From positions 13,953,501 through 14,017,500 of the forward strand of contig NC_090995.1 in assembly GCF_041146395.1 (NCBI RefSeq): a stretch of DNA of 64,000 bases. The letters run 5' to 3'. The first letter of the stretch is position 1; every line of letters begins with the position of its first letter. Below the pieces are notes generated by a model. It saw only the letters and a program-made list of their open reading frames with translations. It was not told where the DNA came from and did no database searches. Below, in pieces: positions 36,870 through 50,189 of this stretch. The DNA comes from Eulemur rufifrons (Eukaryota > Chordata > Mammalia > Primates > Lemuridae). A program made the position numbers and the translations under genes.

Positions 36870-37305
36870 ACTAAAATTATTTGATCCTTCTCCCTACACT
36901 TCACACACTTTACGTGTCTGTTATAGCACCTACCATGTTGCATTTTTACAAAATGTGTTATGCCCACTTTGTGGAAAAGGATTTATGGCAGGTGCCATTT
37001 GCCTGTTTACACGTTATACGTCTGCCTTTATGCCTTGACTGTGAGCTCTTTAAGGGCAGGGGCTAAATTTTTTTTTAGAGAATGAGTCTTGCTCTGTCAT
37101 CCAGGCTGGAGTACACTGATGCGATCATAGCTCACCACAACTTTGTTCTTCTGTGCTCAAGCGAGCCTCCAGCCTCATCCTCCAGAGCAGCTGGAACCAC
37201 AGGCACGTGCCACCATGCCCGGCTTAACATTTATTTATCAATTTAGTGCCTGCAAGAGGACTAAATAAACGCTGAGTAAAATAAAGAATGAATAGATGAA
37301 TTAAT
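36870..37305 (+). mobile_element. L2 LINE 3'-end relic split by an Alu monomer
   Basis: The L2 3' UTR runs from about 36870 to 'gtgagctctttaagggcagg' at 37041-37060 and resumes after the Alu monomer as 'tttagtgcctgcaagaggac', 'taaataaacgctgagtaaa', 'gaatgaatagatgaa'. The interruption dates the Alu monomer as younger than the L2. Confidence 0.7.
37068..37226 (-). mobile_element. Alu monomer inserted in an L2
   Basis: A single reversed Alu arm: a short T-run, 'gagtcttgctctgtcatcca', 'ggctggagtacactgatgcg', then 'aggcacgtgccaccatgccc'. No second arm. Divergence fits an old FLAM-type copy. Confidence 0.8.
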
Positions 37306-37369
37306 AGACTCTTCCATTTCAGTGACTTTCTGAATTCCTGTGTATCTTCTTTGTTGGTTTCACATTTCA

Positions 37370-37726
<357 letters not shown>

Positions 37727-37738
37727 TTCCCCCGTATT

Positions 37739-38375
37739 TACCTGCTCACAAAATTAGATTGTGATTTGTGCGGAGCGTGGGGAGGACAGCCTGGGCCCCG
37801 GCCAGCTCCGCTGCTGGAGAACAGGCATGGCTGCTGACGTCTGGTTAACTCGCAGGAAAGACTCAGCAGTTATCTTTTGTCTTGGGTGAAAAAGAGACTT
37901 CTGGGTGCAAAAACTCTATGTTTCCTGTTAGGATTAGATATCTATGGGTTTGTTTGGCAAATGCTTGGTCTGCTGCAAAGATTTTCAGGGAGGAAGGGGG
38001 CTGGAGTATCTTCTGGAAGAGACTGAATTCCACAGGAGAATAGCCAAGCGTGGCAGGCCGTGTGTGTGCGATGGTGCATCCGTTTTCACTTTGGAAGGAA
38101 AAGGCTTCTGTGCACCAGCAGGGCTGCCGCTTGGGGTGTCTTCTGTGCCTGCCCCGCGAGGCTCAGGAAAGGCAGAGAGATGACATGCCAGAGCTGGAAG
38201 AGCTCTCTCAATCAACTTTCCTGGCTGCCTCCAATGACTCTCTTTTTCTTCTTCTTTCCATACTCTGTTCTTTCTATTTTCCTAATAGTTTCAGCCAGTA
38301 GTTCTTAATTAGCCGATAGTTTCTCCTCTCTCTCTCGTATCCCTTATTTGTGTCTTGGAAGACCCCTCGTCCCCC
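37739..38375. other. Non-coding DNA, nothing recognised
   Basis: Overlapping open frames of 76-83 codons on both strands at 37944-38308 have no signature. No repeat family recognised. Confidence 0.5.
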
Positions 38376-38655
38376 ACATCTACGTGGCTGAATCCTTTAG
38401 CTCTTCCAAGGTTTTGCTCAACGGTCTCCTCAAGGAAGCCTTCCTTAACCACACTGTTTAAATTTTTGGAAGCAACCCTCTCTCCTAATCCCCTGTCTTT
38501 TGATAACTTCTATCATCCTCTAGCAGCTTTTACATGTCTACAGTGCTTATTGTTTTTTGTCTCTCTCCGCTGGGAAACTGTGTGTAGCCCCAGTGCCCAC
38601 GGCAGTGCCTGCCGCATAGTAGGGCTTCAGACGCATTTGCTGAATGAACTAAATA
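38376..38655 (+). mobile_element. L2 LINE 3'-end relic
   Basis: A clear sense L2 3' UTR: 'ggtctcctcaaggaagcctt', 'ccttaaccacactgtttaaa', 'ttgttttttgtctctctccg', 'agtgcctgccgcatagtagg', 'catttgctgaatgaac'. The 107-codon frame is the usual by-product of this C/T-rich region. Confidence 0.85.
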
Positions 38656-38852
38656 GGCACCTTTTTCTCAACCCTTGATTAGCCTGAACCTCTTCATTCA
38701 CAGCTATTCTCTTCCCGCAAACCAGAAGGCAGGAATAGATTTAAAGATTCTCCCTTGCTCCTTCCACCACCCAGACAAAACTGTATGATGCCATTTTTCT
38801 AATACCCCGTGACTTAAAGGACATGCTTGTACCACACATACTTCCTAAGTTC

Positions 38853-38990
38853 TTTTTTTTTTTTATTTCATCTTATTATGGGGGATAGAGAATTGCAGGT
38901 TACATACGTTGCCCATGTACCGCCTTTCCCCCCAAGTCAGAGCTCCAGGCGTGTCTGTTCCCCAGACAGTGCGCATTGCACTCATCATGT
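38853..38990 (-). mobile_element. L1 3'-end, severely 5'-truncated
   Basis: A T-run (complement of the A-tail) is followed by 'ttacatacgttgcccatgta' and 'agacagtgcgcattgcactc', which I recognise as the antisense 3' end of strepsirrhine-type L1. Flanks 'taagttctt' and 'taggttctt' may be a target duplication with one change. Confidence 0.65.
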
Positions 38991-40185
38991 AGGTTCTTAA
39001 TTAAGCCATGTGAACACAGGAATCGTGCTTTGTGGATTCCATGTCCTGTACTCAGTAAATACTTTGTTATGAGAGCCGTAAGAATGAAGGCCAGTGGCAA
39101 TGAAGGTGGGTAAAGGTGTGGGTGAAATATCCACTTTCTATTCCCCAAGCCATTCATTCCTAGCTTCATTCTGTCTGCCAGTCACTGTAAAAATAATAGC
39201 ACATGAAAAGCGGATTTGTCGCGTAATCTAGCAGAGGGAACTCCTTATGAATTTGCACCTTGGCCTTTCATGATACTCAACATGGTTAGTCAAGGCTCTG
39301 AAGGATCTCAGAGTGCCTCTGAGTCATTACATGGTAAATTTTCAATAGCATTTGAAGTCTCATCTTAGTTACTGGATATTTATTGGTTATCTATGCCCTG
39401 TATACACCGTTCCTCTCTAGGAGCCAGAATATTCCAACCAATCAATCCAGCAGGAAGTCTCTATTAAATAATTCACATGGGTTTGTCGTAGTATTGTTTG
39501 ATTAACCAGAACATGGCACCTCTGAGCACACTAAATGCTGAGAACTTACTGTCTTAGTCACCGTGAAATATCTGTTAGTTGGAAATGACTTTTACACAGA
39601 TGCCACGAAATGGCTGAAGAACAGCGAGTGCGGACTGGTTAACACTCACCTCCGTTCTCGTACCTTCCTGACGCTACCTCTTCTGAAGGCGTTCGTTACA
39701 CCTCCGTTCTCGTCGTGATTATTCACGTTGAAAATTTAATTGTTTTTTCCCTTCTTGCAGTGAAACATGGTAGACAATTTTATCTGACATATTTTATGTG
39801 CCTTTTTTCCTCCCTTTTATATTACATGTTAATAAAAGAGCAATTAGGAATTATTGGGTGAAGGGGAGAAGAATTAATTTCCAATTGTTTCACATATTTC
39901 ATCATTAAAGGTAACCACTGTTAATTTTAGGATATCTATTTTTTCATGGTTTTTTGGTTTTTTTTGTTTTTATACACACTCGTACAGACACACAACAGTG
40001 ATCTGAAACTGTCCATAGTGGTGAACTAGAAAAAGAACAGCCCAACCCTATATAAAAGTGACATCTATTAAAAACATACCAAAAAAGAAAAAGAAAGAAA
40101 ACCCAGCCTCTAGGGTGAAGGTTAACAACTGAACTGTCGCTTAGTGTTGGTGATTTGCTTTCCCCCAAGCTCAGAACTTTCAGGG
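38991..40185. other. Non-coding DNA with a 15-base direct repeat
   Basis: Mostly unique. The 15-mer 'cacctccgttctcgt' occurs twice, 52 bases apart (39647-39661 and 39699-39713). No gene recognised. Confidence 0.5.
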
Positions 40186-40189
40186 AATT

Positions 40190-40470
40190 AGTTTATGATC
40201 CAGGCAGCTTTCTGGCGGGGGGCGGGGAGCCCGGCTAGCCCTAATTATTGCATTTGTTTCACATCCCCCCTTAAACAGCCGACCTTCCCCTAATGGGTCT
40301 GGGCTCCGGCTGCCGCAGCTTGAACTGGCTGAGCTGTTCTTTCTCTAAATGGCCTTTTGTGTGCGGATAATGACCCCACTCTCGTGAATAGGGTTTCTCC
40401 CCACACGCTGCAGCTAAATGCATCATTGAGAAAAACAAAGCAAAGAGAAACTGCAGTAAAATGGTACATA
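40190..40470. promoter_or_regulatory. Repeat-free block, possible conserved noncoding element
   Basis: High-complexity sequence with no transposon. It has a GC-box-like G-run (about 40217-40228), TAATTA (40242-40247, homeodomain core), then 'gcagctaaatgcatcattg'. The mixed AT/GC texture resembles developmental enhancers. This is inference from appearance only. A 175-codon minus-strand frame (40271-40798) covers it but shows no recognisable protein family. Confidence 0.25.
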
Positions 40471-40829
40471 ATGGCCTCCCGGGGTGGGGGCAGGCTGGGC
40501 TCTCAGACTTCACACTTTTTCCTTCTTTGAAAGTTTCATGCAGAATAATATTTTGTGCACTGTGGGATTCGGGCCGTGCTCTGGTCTGTGGTTTGAGAGA
40601 CAAGCTGTCACAGGGCTGAGGGTCGCCTGGGTCTTGGGAGCAGAAACACGGCTCTGCTTCTTCATCCAGTTGATGGATATGAACTTCTTGGTTGACTCCA
40701 GACTCCAGAGGGCCTTTGGCCATTCTTGTCTTGTGCAACGATTCTGTTGTGATCTCTGAATTTGCCTCATCCGTGGTGCTGGGGAGCCCTCGTGACACCC
40801 ATCTGCTGACACTGCTTGGTGTATCAAGA
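40471..40829. other. Non-coding DNA, nothing recognised
   Basis: Only frames without signature (91 codons plus, 105 codons minus), overlapping each other. No named repeat. Confidence 0.5.
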
Positions 40830-41010
40830 TTTAGAATAACTGAAAGAGTGGGACTGGCATGTTCCTAACACTGAGAAACGACAAATGCCTGAGGGGTGGG
40901 CACCCCAGTTACCTGGATTTGATTCGTACACATTGGATGCCTGTATCCAAACATCACATATATCCTAAAATATGTACAACTATTATGTACCCACAGTAAT
41001 TAAAAATGTT
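40830..41010 (+). mobile_element. L1 3'-end relic (L1MA/PB-like)
   Basis: Sense L1 3' UTR: 'gagaaacgacaaatgcctga', 'ttacctggatttgattcgta', 'cacattggatgcctgtatcc', 'aaacatcacatatatcctaa', 'atgtacaactattatgtacc'. It ends with a decayed A-rich tail. Confidence 0.8.
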
Positions 41011-42484
41011 TAAAAATTCTGAACTATCAGAATAAATGTTTGTTTCTATAATAATGGCAAGAGCGATGGTGTCAACGTTTACAAAACTTTAAGGCAGATT
41101 TCGACTCACCTGTTTTACATTTCAAAGTAGTGAAGGGTGTATCGAGGTATCTCTGTAGTCCCCATGCTTTCTGTTCTCTCCATCTGACTTAAAATTAAAA
41201 CAAGGCAATTTTAAGGTCTAAAGACCACATGTGTCAGTGTCCAGAAGCCTCCGTACCTAGTCTAATTCACATCCGTTCTCAGCTCCTTCTTTTTATTCCC
41301 CTCCTTTAGGTGAGAGCACTTTGTGAATTATTAGACAGTCAGTATTTATTCAATGTCTAATAATTGACATACATGATCATTAATGCTTCTCACCTGTACC
41401 GAATTCCCTCCACTGCACTGTGTTTACTTGGTCCTGACTAATTCCAGCCATTTCGTTTCTCCTACCTCATCCCCGGGGTATTTTAATAGTTTCCTTTAAT
41501 GAAGTAATGACCCATAATGGGTTAATAAAGCGCAGTTAGGGATGCTGGGTGCAGCCCTTTGAAGATCTGTAAGGCGATTTATTCACTGTAAGGTGATTTA
41601 TTCAGTCCTCTTTCTGAGTGCCTCATCTTAAAGAAGGGGTAAAAAAAAAATACTTATCTTTTTTATTCAAACCCATGAAGATATAGGTGTGGCGTGCGTG
41701 CGATGTGTGCGTTTAATATTTGTACGTCCTCTGCATAGCAAGGTAGGAAGAACTGGCACTGAAACATGAACAGAGGAAGCTGAGATTACTTCCGACTAAC
41801 GACTTTGTAAAGAAAGACAAATATTAGCAATTACTGTATGTCGACTGAATGTTAATTGAATACGATCATTTCTGCTTCATTACAAGAAATTTTGAACAGG
41901 CCTTAAATGTGTTACGCTTTTATAAAATGCTGTTCCTTTTAAAAATCAAAGAGAAATGAAGTTTGGAGCAAATTCAGAAGATCAAACTCACTCTCTAGGA
42001 AGGGGTAGGCAGCCGTTTACGTCTACTCCTGGTCTTCCCAGAAAACAAGTGCAGCTTTTCCCCGATAGCTGTAGGCTGGGCTGCTGTAGAGGAGCGTGGT
42101 ACCAAAGAAAAATCCTGGCTGAGTTATAAAATGTGATTTTACACATGCATGAAGTGACTTTTAACTCTATCGAACTCATAGTTTATATGTGAGCTGGTCT
42201 CTATGACCCATCTGAGAAGCTGGAAGGAGATTAAAGTTTCCAGTGCTCGGAAGGCCGATATGTTTTAGAGCGACATTCCTCTTCCTGAGTGCTCTTTGTT
42301 GGTCTGTAGATGTATCACCATAAGTCGAACCATTTGCTAGCGACCAGGATCAATGCAGATAAGCTCGGAATACCTGCAGAGCAGAAGCTATGCTGCTGTG
42401 AAGGCTAAAAGAAAGAAGGGTCACAGACGAGGGGTAGCACATTCACCGTCAGATAGGTCACCCATGAAATAGTGTCACTGTACA
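41011..42484. other. Non-coding DNA, nothing recognised
   Basis: Two adjacent 19-base near-copies ('gtaaggcgatttattcact', 'gtaaggtgatttattcagt') lie at 41569-41606. No gene or named repeat otherwise. Confidence 0.5.
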
Positions 42485-42650
42485 TCACTTTACCATGTGG
42501 AATTCATTCATTCACGTTTTCTGTACTCTTTACTGAGCACCTCTGATTGGCTAGACATGGTCTTAGGGTCCAGGGATATAGAAGGCAAATGACGTAAGTG
42601 ATCACTACCCTTAGGAGGTCCCACTGCAACAGAAGAGATGGAACTGTAAC
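42485..42650 (-). mobile_element. L2 LINE 3'-end relic
   Basis: Complement of the L2 3' end: 'aattcattcattcacg', 'ctttactgagcacctctgat', 'agggtccagggatatagaag', 'atcactacccttaggaggtc'. Confidence 0.7.
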
Positions 42651-42659
42651 CAGATTAAT

Positions 42660-42905
42660 TATAAATAACGAAATAATAGCGCTCACCTATTTGTTCCAAG
42701 TTCCCGCCACTGTTCTAAGCGATTTAAATGCATTAGCTCATTTAAGCTCACAACCACTCTGTGAGTATTATTATTCCTTTTCTACAAATGATTGAACTAG
42801 GGCGCAGAGAGAGTTTTGCACTTGTACAAGGTAATACAGTAGTTAGTGACGGAGCCAGAATTCAAACCCAGAGCCCTGTTCCCCACAACGGCCTCTGACA
42901 CCATA
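42660..42905 (-). mobile_element. MIR SINE relic, nearly full length
   Basis: Antisense MIR almost complete: 'tgttctaagcgatttaaatg', 'cattagctcatttaagctca', 'ctctgtgagtattattattc', 'aactagggcgcagagagag', 'agccagaattcaaacccaga'. It sits directly after an antisense L2 end. Confidence 0.9.
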
Positions 42906-43094
42906 TTCTAAAGAGAGGTATAAAAAAGGCATCAGGAATCCCTGAAGATGGATTAGTGTTGTTTTAAAACCTTTCTTTTATTCTTATTTCCCATAGGTAA
43001 CTGCTGATGAGAGTTTGATGACTTACATTTTGTCCTTCTATACAATGAGTTTTGCTGCTTTAAAAAAACATCGTTGTGACTATATTGCATAGAC

Positions 43095-43454
43095 ACCTTG
43101 AGCATCCTTAATCCAAAAAGCCAAAATCAGAAATGCTCCAAAATCCCAAACTTTGTGAGTCCCAACATAATGTCACAAGTGGAAAATTCCCCCCCGACCT
43201 CATGTGACAGATCACAGTCGAAATGCAGTCAAAAGTTTGTTTCATGCACAAAATTATTTAAATATTATATAAAATTACCTTCAGGCTGAGTCTAGAAGGT
43301 ATATGTGAAACATAAATCAATTTTGTGCTTAGACTTGGGTTCTATCTTCAAGATATCTCATAATGTATATGCAAACACTCCAAAATTGAAAAAAAAAACC
43401 CTGAAGTTGGAAACACTTCTGGTCCCAAGTATTTCAAGGAATATTCAACCTGTA
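43095..43454. mobile_element. Tigger-type (pogo) non-autonomous DNA transposon
   Basis: The left end 'ccttgagcatccttaatcca' and the right end, whose complement begins CAGGTTGAATATTCC, form the terminal inverted repeats of a Tigger-family MITE; inside are 'acaagtggaaaattcc', 'catgcacaaaattatttaaa' and 'agatatctcataatgtatat'. TA dinucleotides lie at both edges. The lemur Alu that follows inserted in the last bases of the right end. Tigger7 is my best guess at subfamily. Confidence 0.75.
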
Positions 43455-43462
43455 CAATTTTT

Positions 43463-44907
<1,445 letters not shown>

Positions 44908-45078
44908 CTCAGATCTAAGCACTTTACGTAGATTACCTCATTTGATCCACATATCAACACTACGAAGTGGCTTCGATAATTTCCTTCGTCCTATAAATGA
45001 GACGGTTGAGGCGCCGACATTTGAAGTGACCAGCTCAGTTTACAGTCAAGGAGGGGCAGGGCTGGGACATGCACACGG
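44908..45078 (-). mobile_element. MIR SINE relic
   Basis: Antisense MIR: 'agatctaagcactttacgta', 'gattacctcatttgatccac', 'cctataaatgagacggttga', 'gaccagctcagtttacagtc'. Confidence 0.75.
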
Positions 45079-46344
45079 GTGGAGCTTCCCACAGCTTTGT
45101 GTCTTGCTACTTGCTCATCTAAATTCTTCAATCGATAATTCACTCTACTAACAGCTTATCCATCCGGCTGACAAAAAAATGAGTGAGCCAGAGTGTATCT
45201 TCGGAGAGCAGGGAACGAATGAAAATGTTTTTAAACTAGCTTTACGTTTCAGTCCCCCCTGGGGGCTGGTGACTCGGTTTCCTCTCCCCCTCCCATGTCC
45301 ACTCTCCACCCTTCCTGCCTTGCTCACCTCAGTGCTTGTTGCTTAGTAGATGCTCAGTAAATATTTGATAACGTGATGAATGACCAGTAAACTGGAATGC
45401 CCGATACATTTTCTGATGCGGATTTAATTTTGCAGAATGGGGTTTCTATTAGAGAGGAACTAGATAGGCTGAATGACTTAATATTATCCCTGACCCCTCT
45501 TAACCATTACGTGTACCTTTCTAAATTATTACACTGGCTTCTATGAACCAGTCTCTCCTGAGCTTAGTGAGTGTGGACCAAACCATCTCTGCAGGTAAAT
45601 TGGTGAAAGCAATCAGCCCATGTCTTGAAACACACACTCCAGAAAGAAGCGTTCGAGAAGCACAAACAGCCTCACTCACTGCAGGCTGGTGACTCTAGCA
45701 GAGCTGCCGGCCCTAAACTTTGTCCCTGGTCCACCCTGGAGAGCGATGACCTCTCCAAACTTCATTCTCTTTCCCAAGAGCTCAAAGGTCAGATTTTATT
45801 ACTCGGGATAACATTCAAGGCTCTCCTTAAGGTGCTCTTTTTGAGCCGTTTCTCAGTAAACTCTCTGCTCCGAGCAGGTCAATTTATTAAAGACATAAGC
45901 TCTGTTCACTCCACCTTCAAATCTTAAGCTATCTTCTTGCCACGAAAGAAGTCTTCCCGGATCTGTTTGTTTTTAAAGTGGTTTGTTTTGCTTATGCCAG
46001 TTAAAATCCTATGCATCAGAAAAGCTGAAATAAAACTCATCTTTCCCATCATCTTTCCTGGCACCTGCGGTTCATGCCGTGACGTCTAATAACTGGTCTG
46101 TGTGTGCGCTAACTGCCTCCCGGTTGCATTTGATTTGTGCCTCTCGTCTCTCCAAATAGAAGGAATGTTCTTCTGAGACACAGGTGTGGTTTTCTACTCC
46201 TTCGTCGTTCCTCGTAATGCCAACCACGGAGCTGGCTGGGCAGGAAGTTGTTCCGAGGCTACCAAGTAAACTAAGTCTCCAGAAAGCATTTTCAAATTGG
46301 GAGAGTGAATGCAAAATACCTTCCGTGACGGGTGTGTGTGTGTT
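45079..46344. other. Non-coding DNA with a possible L2 end
   Basis: 'gttgcttagtagatgctcag' and 'taaatatttgataa' (about 45335-45375) resemble an L2 or MIR 3' end. The rest, including the 100-codon frame at 45625-45927, is not recognised. Confidence 0.45.
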
Positions 46345-46525
46345 GTCTAAAGTGATCCTCACAAAACGCTGCCAGGTGTTCGTTACTAACCTTGTCTTTC
46401 AGAGATGAACAAACACAAGTTCACTAAAATGTTCATGGGGCAGCTGAGTGACTCGTCCCATGGCCGGTGTGTGGCAGAGCTGGAATTCGAAACCCGTCTG
46501 CTTGATGTCGAAGTTTGTTTCCCCT
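46345..46525 (-). mobile_element. MIR SINE relic
   Basis: Antisense MIR: 'aaagtgatcctcacaaaacg', 'cagagatgaacaaacacaag', 'gcagctgagtgactcgtccc', 'ggcagagctggaattcgaaa'. Confidence 0.8.
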
Positions 46526-47045
46526 CTTTGGATTCAATGTTTTACAACGGTGACCAGCTTTAAGACTGAAGAGTATAAAATGTTAGTATGCATCCTTAGT
46601 GGCTAATGTGATTAAAAAATTAGTTTTGCCTATAAGATGGCATTACTCTCTTTCTTTTAAGATAAGATTAACATTGCATAGAAGACAGCTTCTCTTATCA
46701 GATAAAATATGGAAACATGAGGAGGATCATTAGGGCAATGAAGTCAATAGTTAGGGAACTAAAACCTCGTCCGGCTCCATTAATTCACAAAGAAATCCTG
46801 AGTTTAGACAAACTTCGGGCTCCCAGCCTTCTTGCAGTGGGAGTGAGAATAAATCAAGGTGTATTTTTTTAGTGCCTGGAGAAGGGTCTTTCAAAGATCT
46901 GGATATTTTTCTCCCTTTCTTTGTTGTTTAACTTTAGATGATAAACTGAGATAGCACAAGTTTGATTTCTAATACATTCCAAAAAAAAAAAAAAAAAATC
47001 TGGGCCCAACATGCCAAGAAGGCAAATGGCAAAAAAGCAGATTTT
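46526..47045. other. Non-coding DNA, nothing recognised
   Basis: An A-run lies at 46981-46998. No repeat family or exon recognised. Confidence 0.5.
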
Positions 47046-47056
47046 TAAAATTCTTT

Positions 47057-47393
47057 TTTTTTTTTTTTTTTTGAGACAGAGTCTCGCTCTGTTGCCCAGG
47101 CTAGAGTGAGTGCCGTGGCGTCAGCCTAGCTCACAGCAACCTCAAACTCCTGGGCTCAAGCGATCCTCCTGCCTCAGCCTCTCAAGTAGCTGGGACTACA
47201 GGCATGCGCCACCATGCCTGGCTGATTTTTTCTCTATATATTTTTAGTTGGCCAGATAATTTCTTTCTATTTTTAGTAGAGACGGGGGTCTCGCTCTTGC
47301 TCAGGCTGGTCTCGAACTGCTGACCTTGAGCGATCCTCCCACCTCGGCCTCCCAGAGTGCTAGGATTCCAGGCGTGAGCCACCGCGCCCGGCC
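47057..47393 (-). mobile_element. Alu element, young lemur-type
   Basis: Reversed full-length dimer with the lemur-type middle duplication. Target duplication 'taaaattcttt' at its left and 'taaaactcttt' at its right (one change). Low divergence from the copy at 43463. Confidence 0.96.
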
Positions 47394-48237
47394 TAAAACT
47401 CTTTATTAAAGCCCAGATCTTTTTTCACCTATAAGCCTCAACTGCATTCCCCAGTCTCCCTGCTCCTGGCCCCCACCTGCCCCGGAAAGAGAGTGTTCGT
47501 TTCATCCTTTTTCTCCCTGTTGAGCTTTTCCTTGCTCTTCTGTTTCTCACTGAGTAAGAGGCGTCCGTGTCGTGTAGCTGGGATGCTGAGTGCAGGGCCT
47601 ACCGTGTACCCAGAGCTGTGACCCACGGAAGGGAGGAGTCACCCTGTGTCACAGCGGGACACCTCCCCCCTGAGAAACCTTGAGGGGCCTTTTCTGAGAT
47701 GACTACAGAAAAATACATTTTTTGGACATCTTCCTTGCTATTTATTCCCACCGTTTCTCCCGCCCGTGAGATCCGGAAGCTCACATGCTAAGTCACAGCC
47801 CTGCACGTCCTCGAGCTGGCAGACATCATTCTCAGGCTGCTATTGATAAGAGGAAGAGGAAGGACGAGGGGGAGCGAAGGGGCTTTTGGAGGAGGCTGAC
47901 GCTTTCCTTACGGAGGAAAACCGTTTCCCTTTATTCTAACCCCAGGCTGGGTTTAATTTCAAGCTATTAATTTGAAAGGGCTCATCAGCTGCCACAGGCG
48001 TACATACACACTTTGCCAGGACTGCAAAATACCTGCGCTTTCCTAATCAGCCCCAAAGTGATCATGATTTATACGTATAATGTGCACTTAGTCTGAAAAG
48101 CCCAGGCACTTTCTGCAAGATGATTTATGGAGATTGTTCCATAGAACTTTCTAGTTCATACTCATGGCGAGGAGGCCTTTGGAGGCTTCCCACATTTTCA
48201 CGATTGAAAAAGAAAGTGAACACACACATTTTTTTTT
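47394..48237. other. Non-coding DNA, possible conserved segment
   Basis: No repeat family recognised. The part 47930-48110 is high-complexity and repeat-free, with TAAT-type motifs ('gctattaatttgaaa'). Nothing supports a gene. Confidence 0.4.
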
Positions 48238-48251
48238 TAAAACACATACTC

Positions 48252-48598
<347 letters not shown>

Positions 48599-48612
48599 TA
48601 AAACACATACTC

Positions 48613-49856
48613 TAGGAAGGGATTTTACAATACAAATGTATGGTGGGTGTTTATTTGGACAAGTAGTTTGCTTCGAATGTTTATCATTCTCAATGGGATA
48701 CAGGTAGAAATGTCCTAGCAGCCCCTAAAGAGGAGTAAGGTTTACACAGCATGACCTCTTATTGCTGCTCTGATACCAAATAGTTACTGGGAAGCAGGGT
48801 GGGTTTCTTCATTTAAATGAGAGTTATTTGGTTTGGCTTAATGAAGCAAGAATTAACTGTTAGCTGTATCACTTAGCCCACCACTGTGATCTATCTGTCT
48901 TTACTAAGGAACTCTAACACATTCTTGGCAGGTCAGAGCAACCTGTGCATTTGAGGGGATTGGTAGGAAAGAAGACCATTGATTCTAATTGACATGACAG
49001 CGGGAATTTGAGCAGAATGCAGTAATCTGCGGTCAAATGTTGCTGCTGTCCCAGTTAGCGTTTGTGTCCTGTCTTCTACCCCAATGGCCGATCACACCGT
49101 CACTGACCTTGCAAAGTGGTGTCTTGAGCACCCCATTAAATCCCACTCTGGAGGTTCCATTTCCACCGTGGGGGGGGGCTCTCTTAAGGGAAGACACAAC
49201 TCCAGCGTCATCAAGTGCCAAACCCAGCCCAGCCACCCCCCTGGTGACCTGCCACTCAAGTCAATTGTAGCGTTGGCCCAACTGAGATTGTGAAATATCT
49301 TGGGAACATTATAATCCCAGGGGTGCATGATTGCAAAAAGATCAGTTTGTACTTAAATGAGACTCATCTTTTCCAGAAAGCGTTTCTCAAACTGAAGGTA
49401 TACTGAATACCGCCATTGAAATATACTTACCATCCAAAAAAAGTAGATTTCTGTGGTCAAATACTTTTATTATCGAGGCCATTATAATAGAAGAGATAGG
49501 GACTCATGAGAAACAGAGGGTGTGGGAAACAACAGCGGCAAATGAAGATGAGTTTTTCAAACAGGAATTCTGTTTGTGTCCTGCTTCTGAGTTGTGCTAT
49601 TTGATTTTAGCACCCACCTCTCCGTGATCTCAGTGTATTTTAGCAAAAACACCCTCTTATCATTTCTGTGTCTCAAGTTCTAAATTTTGTAACTTCCATA
49701 CTATGCCTTTTCCCAGTAATAAGAGAGAATCCTTTAATTATTTTTTTTAGAGCAGATCTCTGAAACATCATTTTGGTAGAATGATTTTTTTTGTTCCTTT
49801 CTATAGATCCTTATTGCTGTTTCCTAACCTAATAGTTTAACAGGGAAAGAAATCTT
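48613..49856. other. Non-coding DNA, nothing recognised
   Basis: Overlapping frames of 67-78 codons at 49033-49328 run in several phases on both strands, which argues against coding. There is a G-run near 49170-49179. Confidence 0.5.
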
Positions 49857-50182
49857 GGCTGGGCGCGGTGGCTCACGCCTGTAATCCCAGCACTCTCAGA
49901 GGCCGAGGCGGGAGGATCATTTGAGCTCAGGAGTTCGAGACCAGCCTGAGCAAGAGTGAGACCCCGTCTCTACTAAAAATAGAAAGAAATTATCTAGACA
50001 ACTAAAAATATGTAGAAAAAAATTAGCTGGGCATGGTGGCGCATGCCTGTAGTCCCAGCTACTTGGGAGGCTGAGGCAGGAGGATCGCTTGAGCCCAGGA
50101 GTTGGAGGTTGCTGTGAGCTAGGCTGACGCCACGGCACTCTAGCCCGGGCAACAGAGCGAGACTCTGTCTAAATAAATAAAT
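49857..50182 (+). mobile_element. Alu element, young lemur-type
   Basis: Full-length dimer with the lemur-type middle duplication, ending in a TAAA-rich tail. A short target duplication 'aaatctt' is visible on both sides, extending to ten bases with one change. Confidence 0.95.
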
Positions 50183-50189
50183 AAATCTT

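Noticed and set aside
40271..40798. 175-codon minus-strand open frame as a candidate new gene
   Set aside because: No recognisable domain, no supporting splice or polyadenylation context, and other frames overlap. Kept only as a conservation question in the findings.
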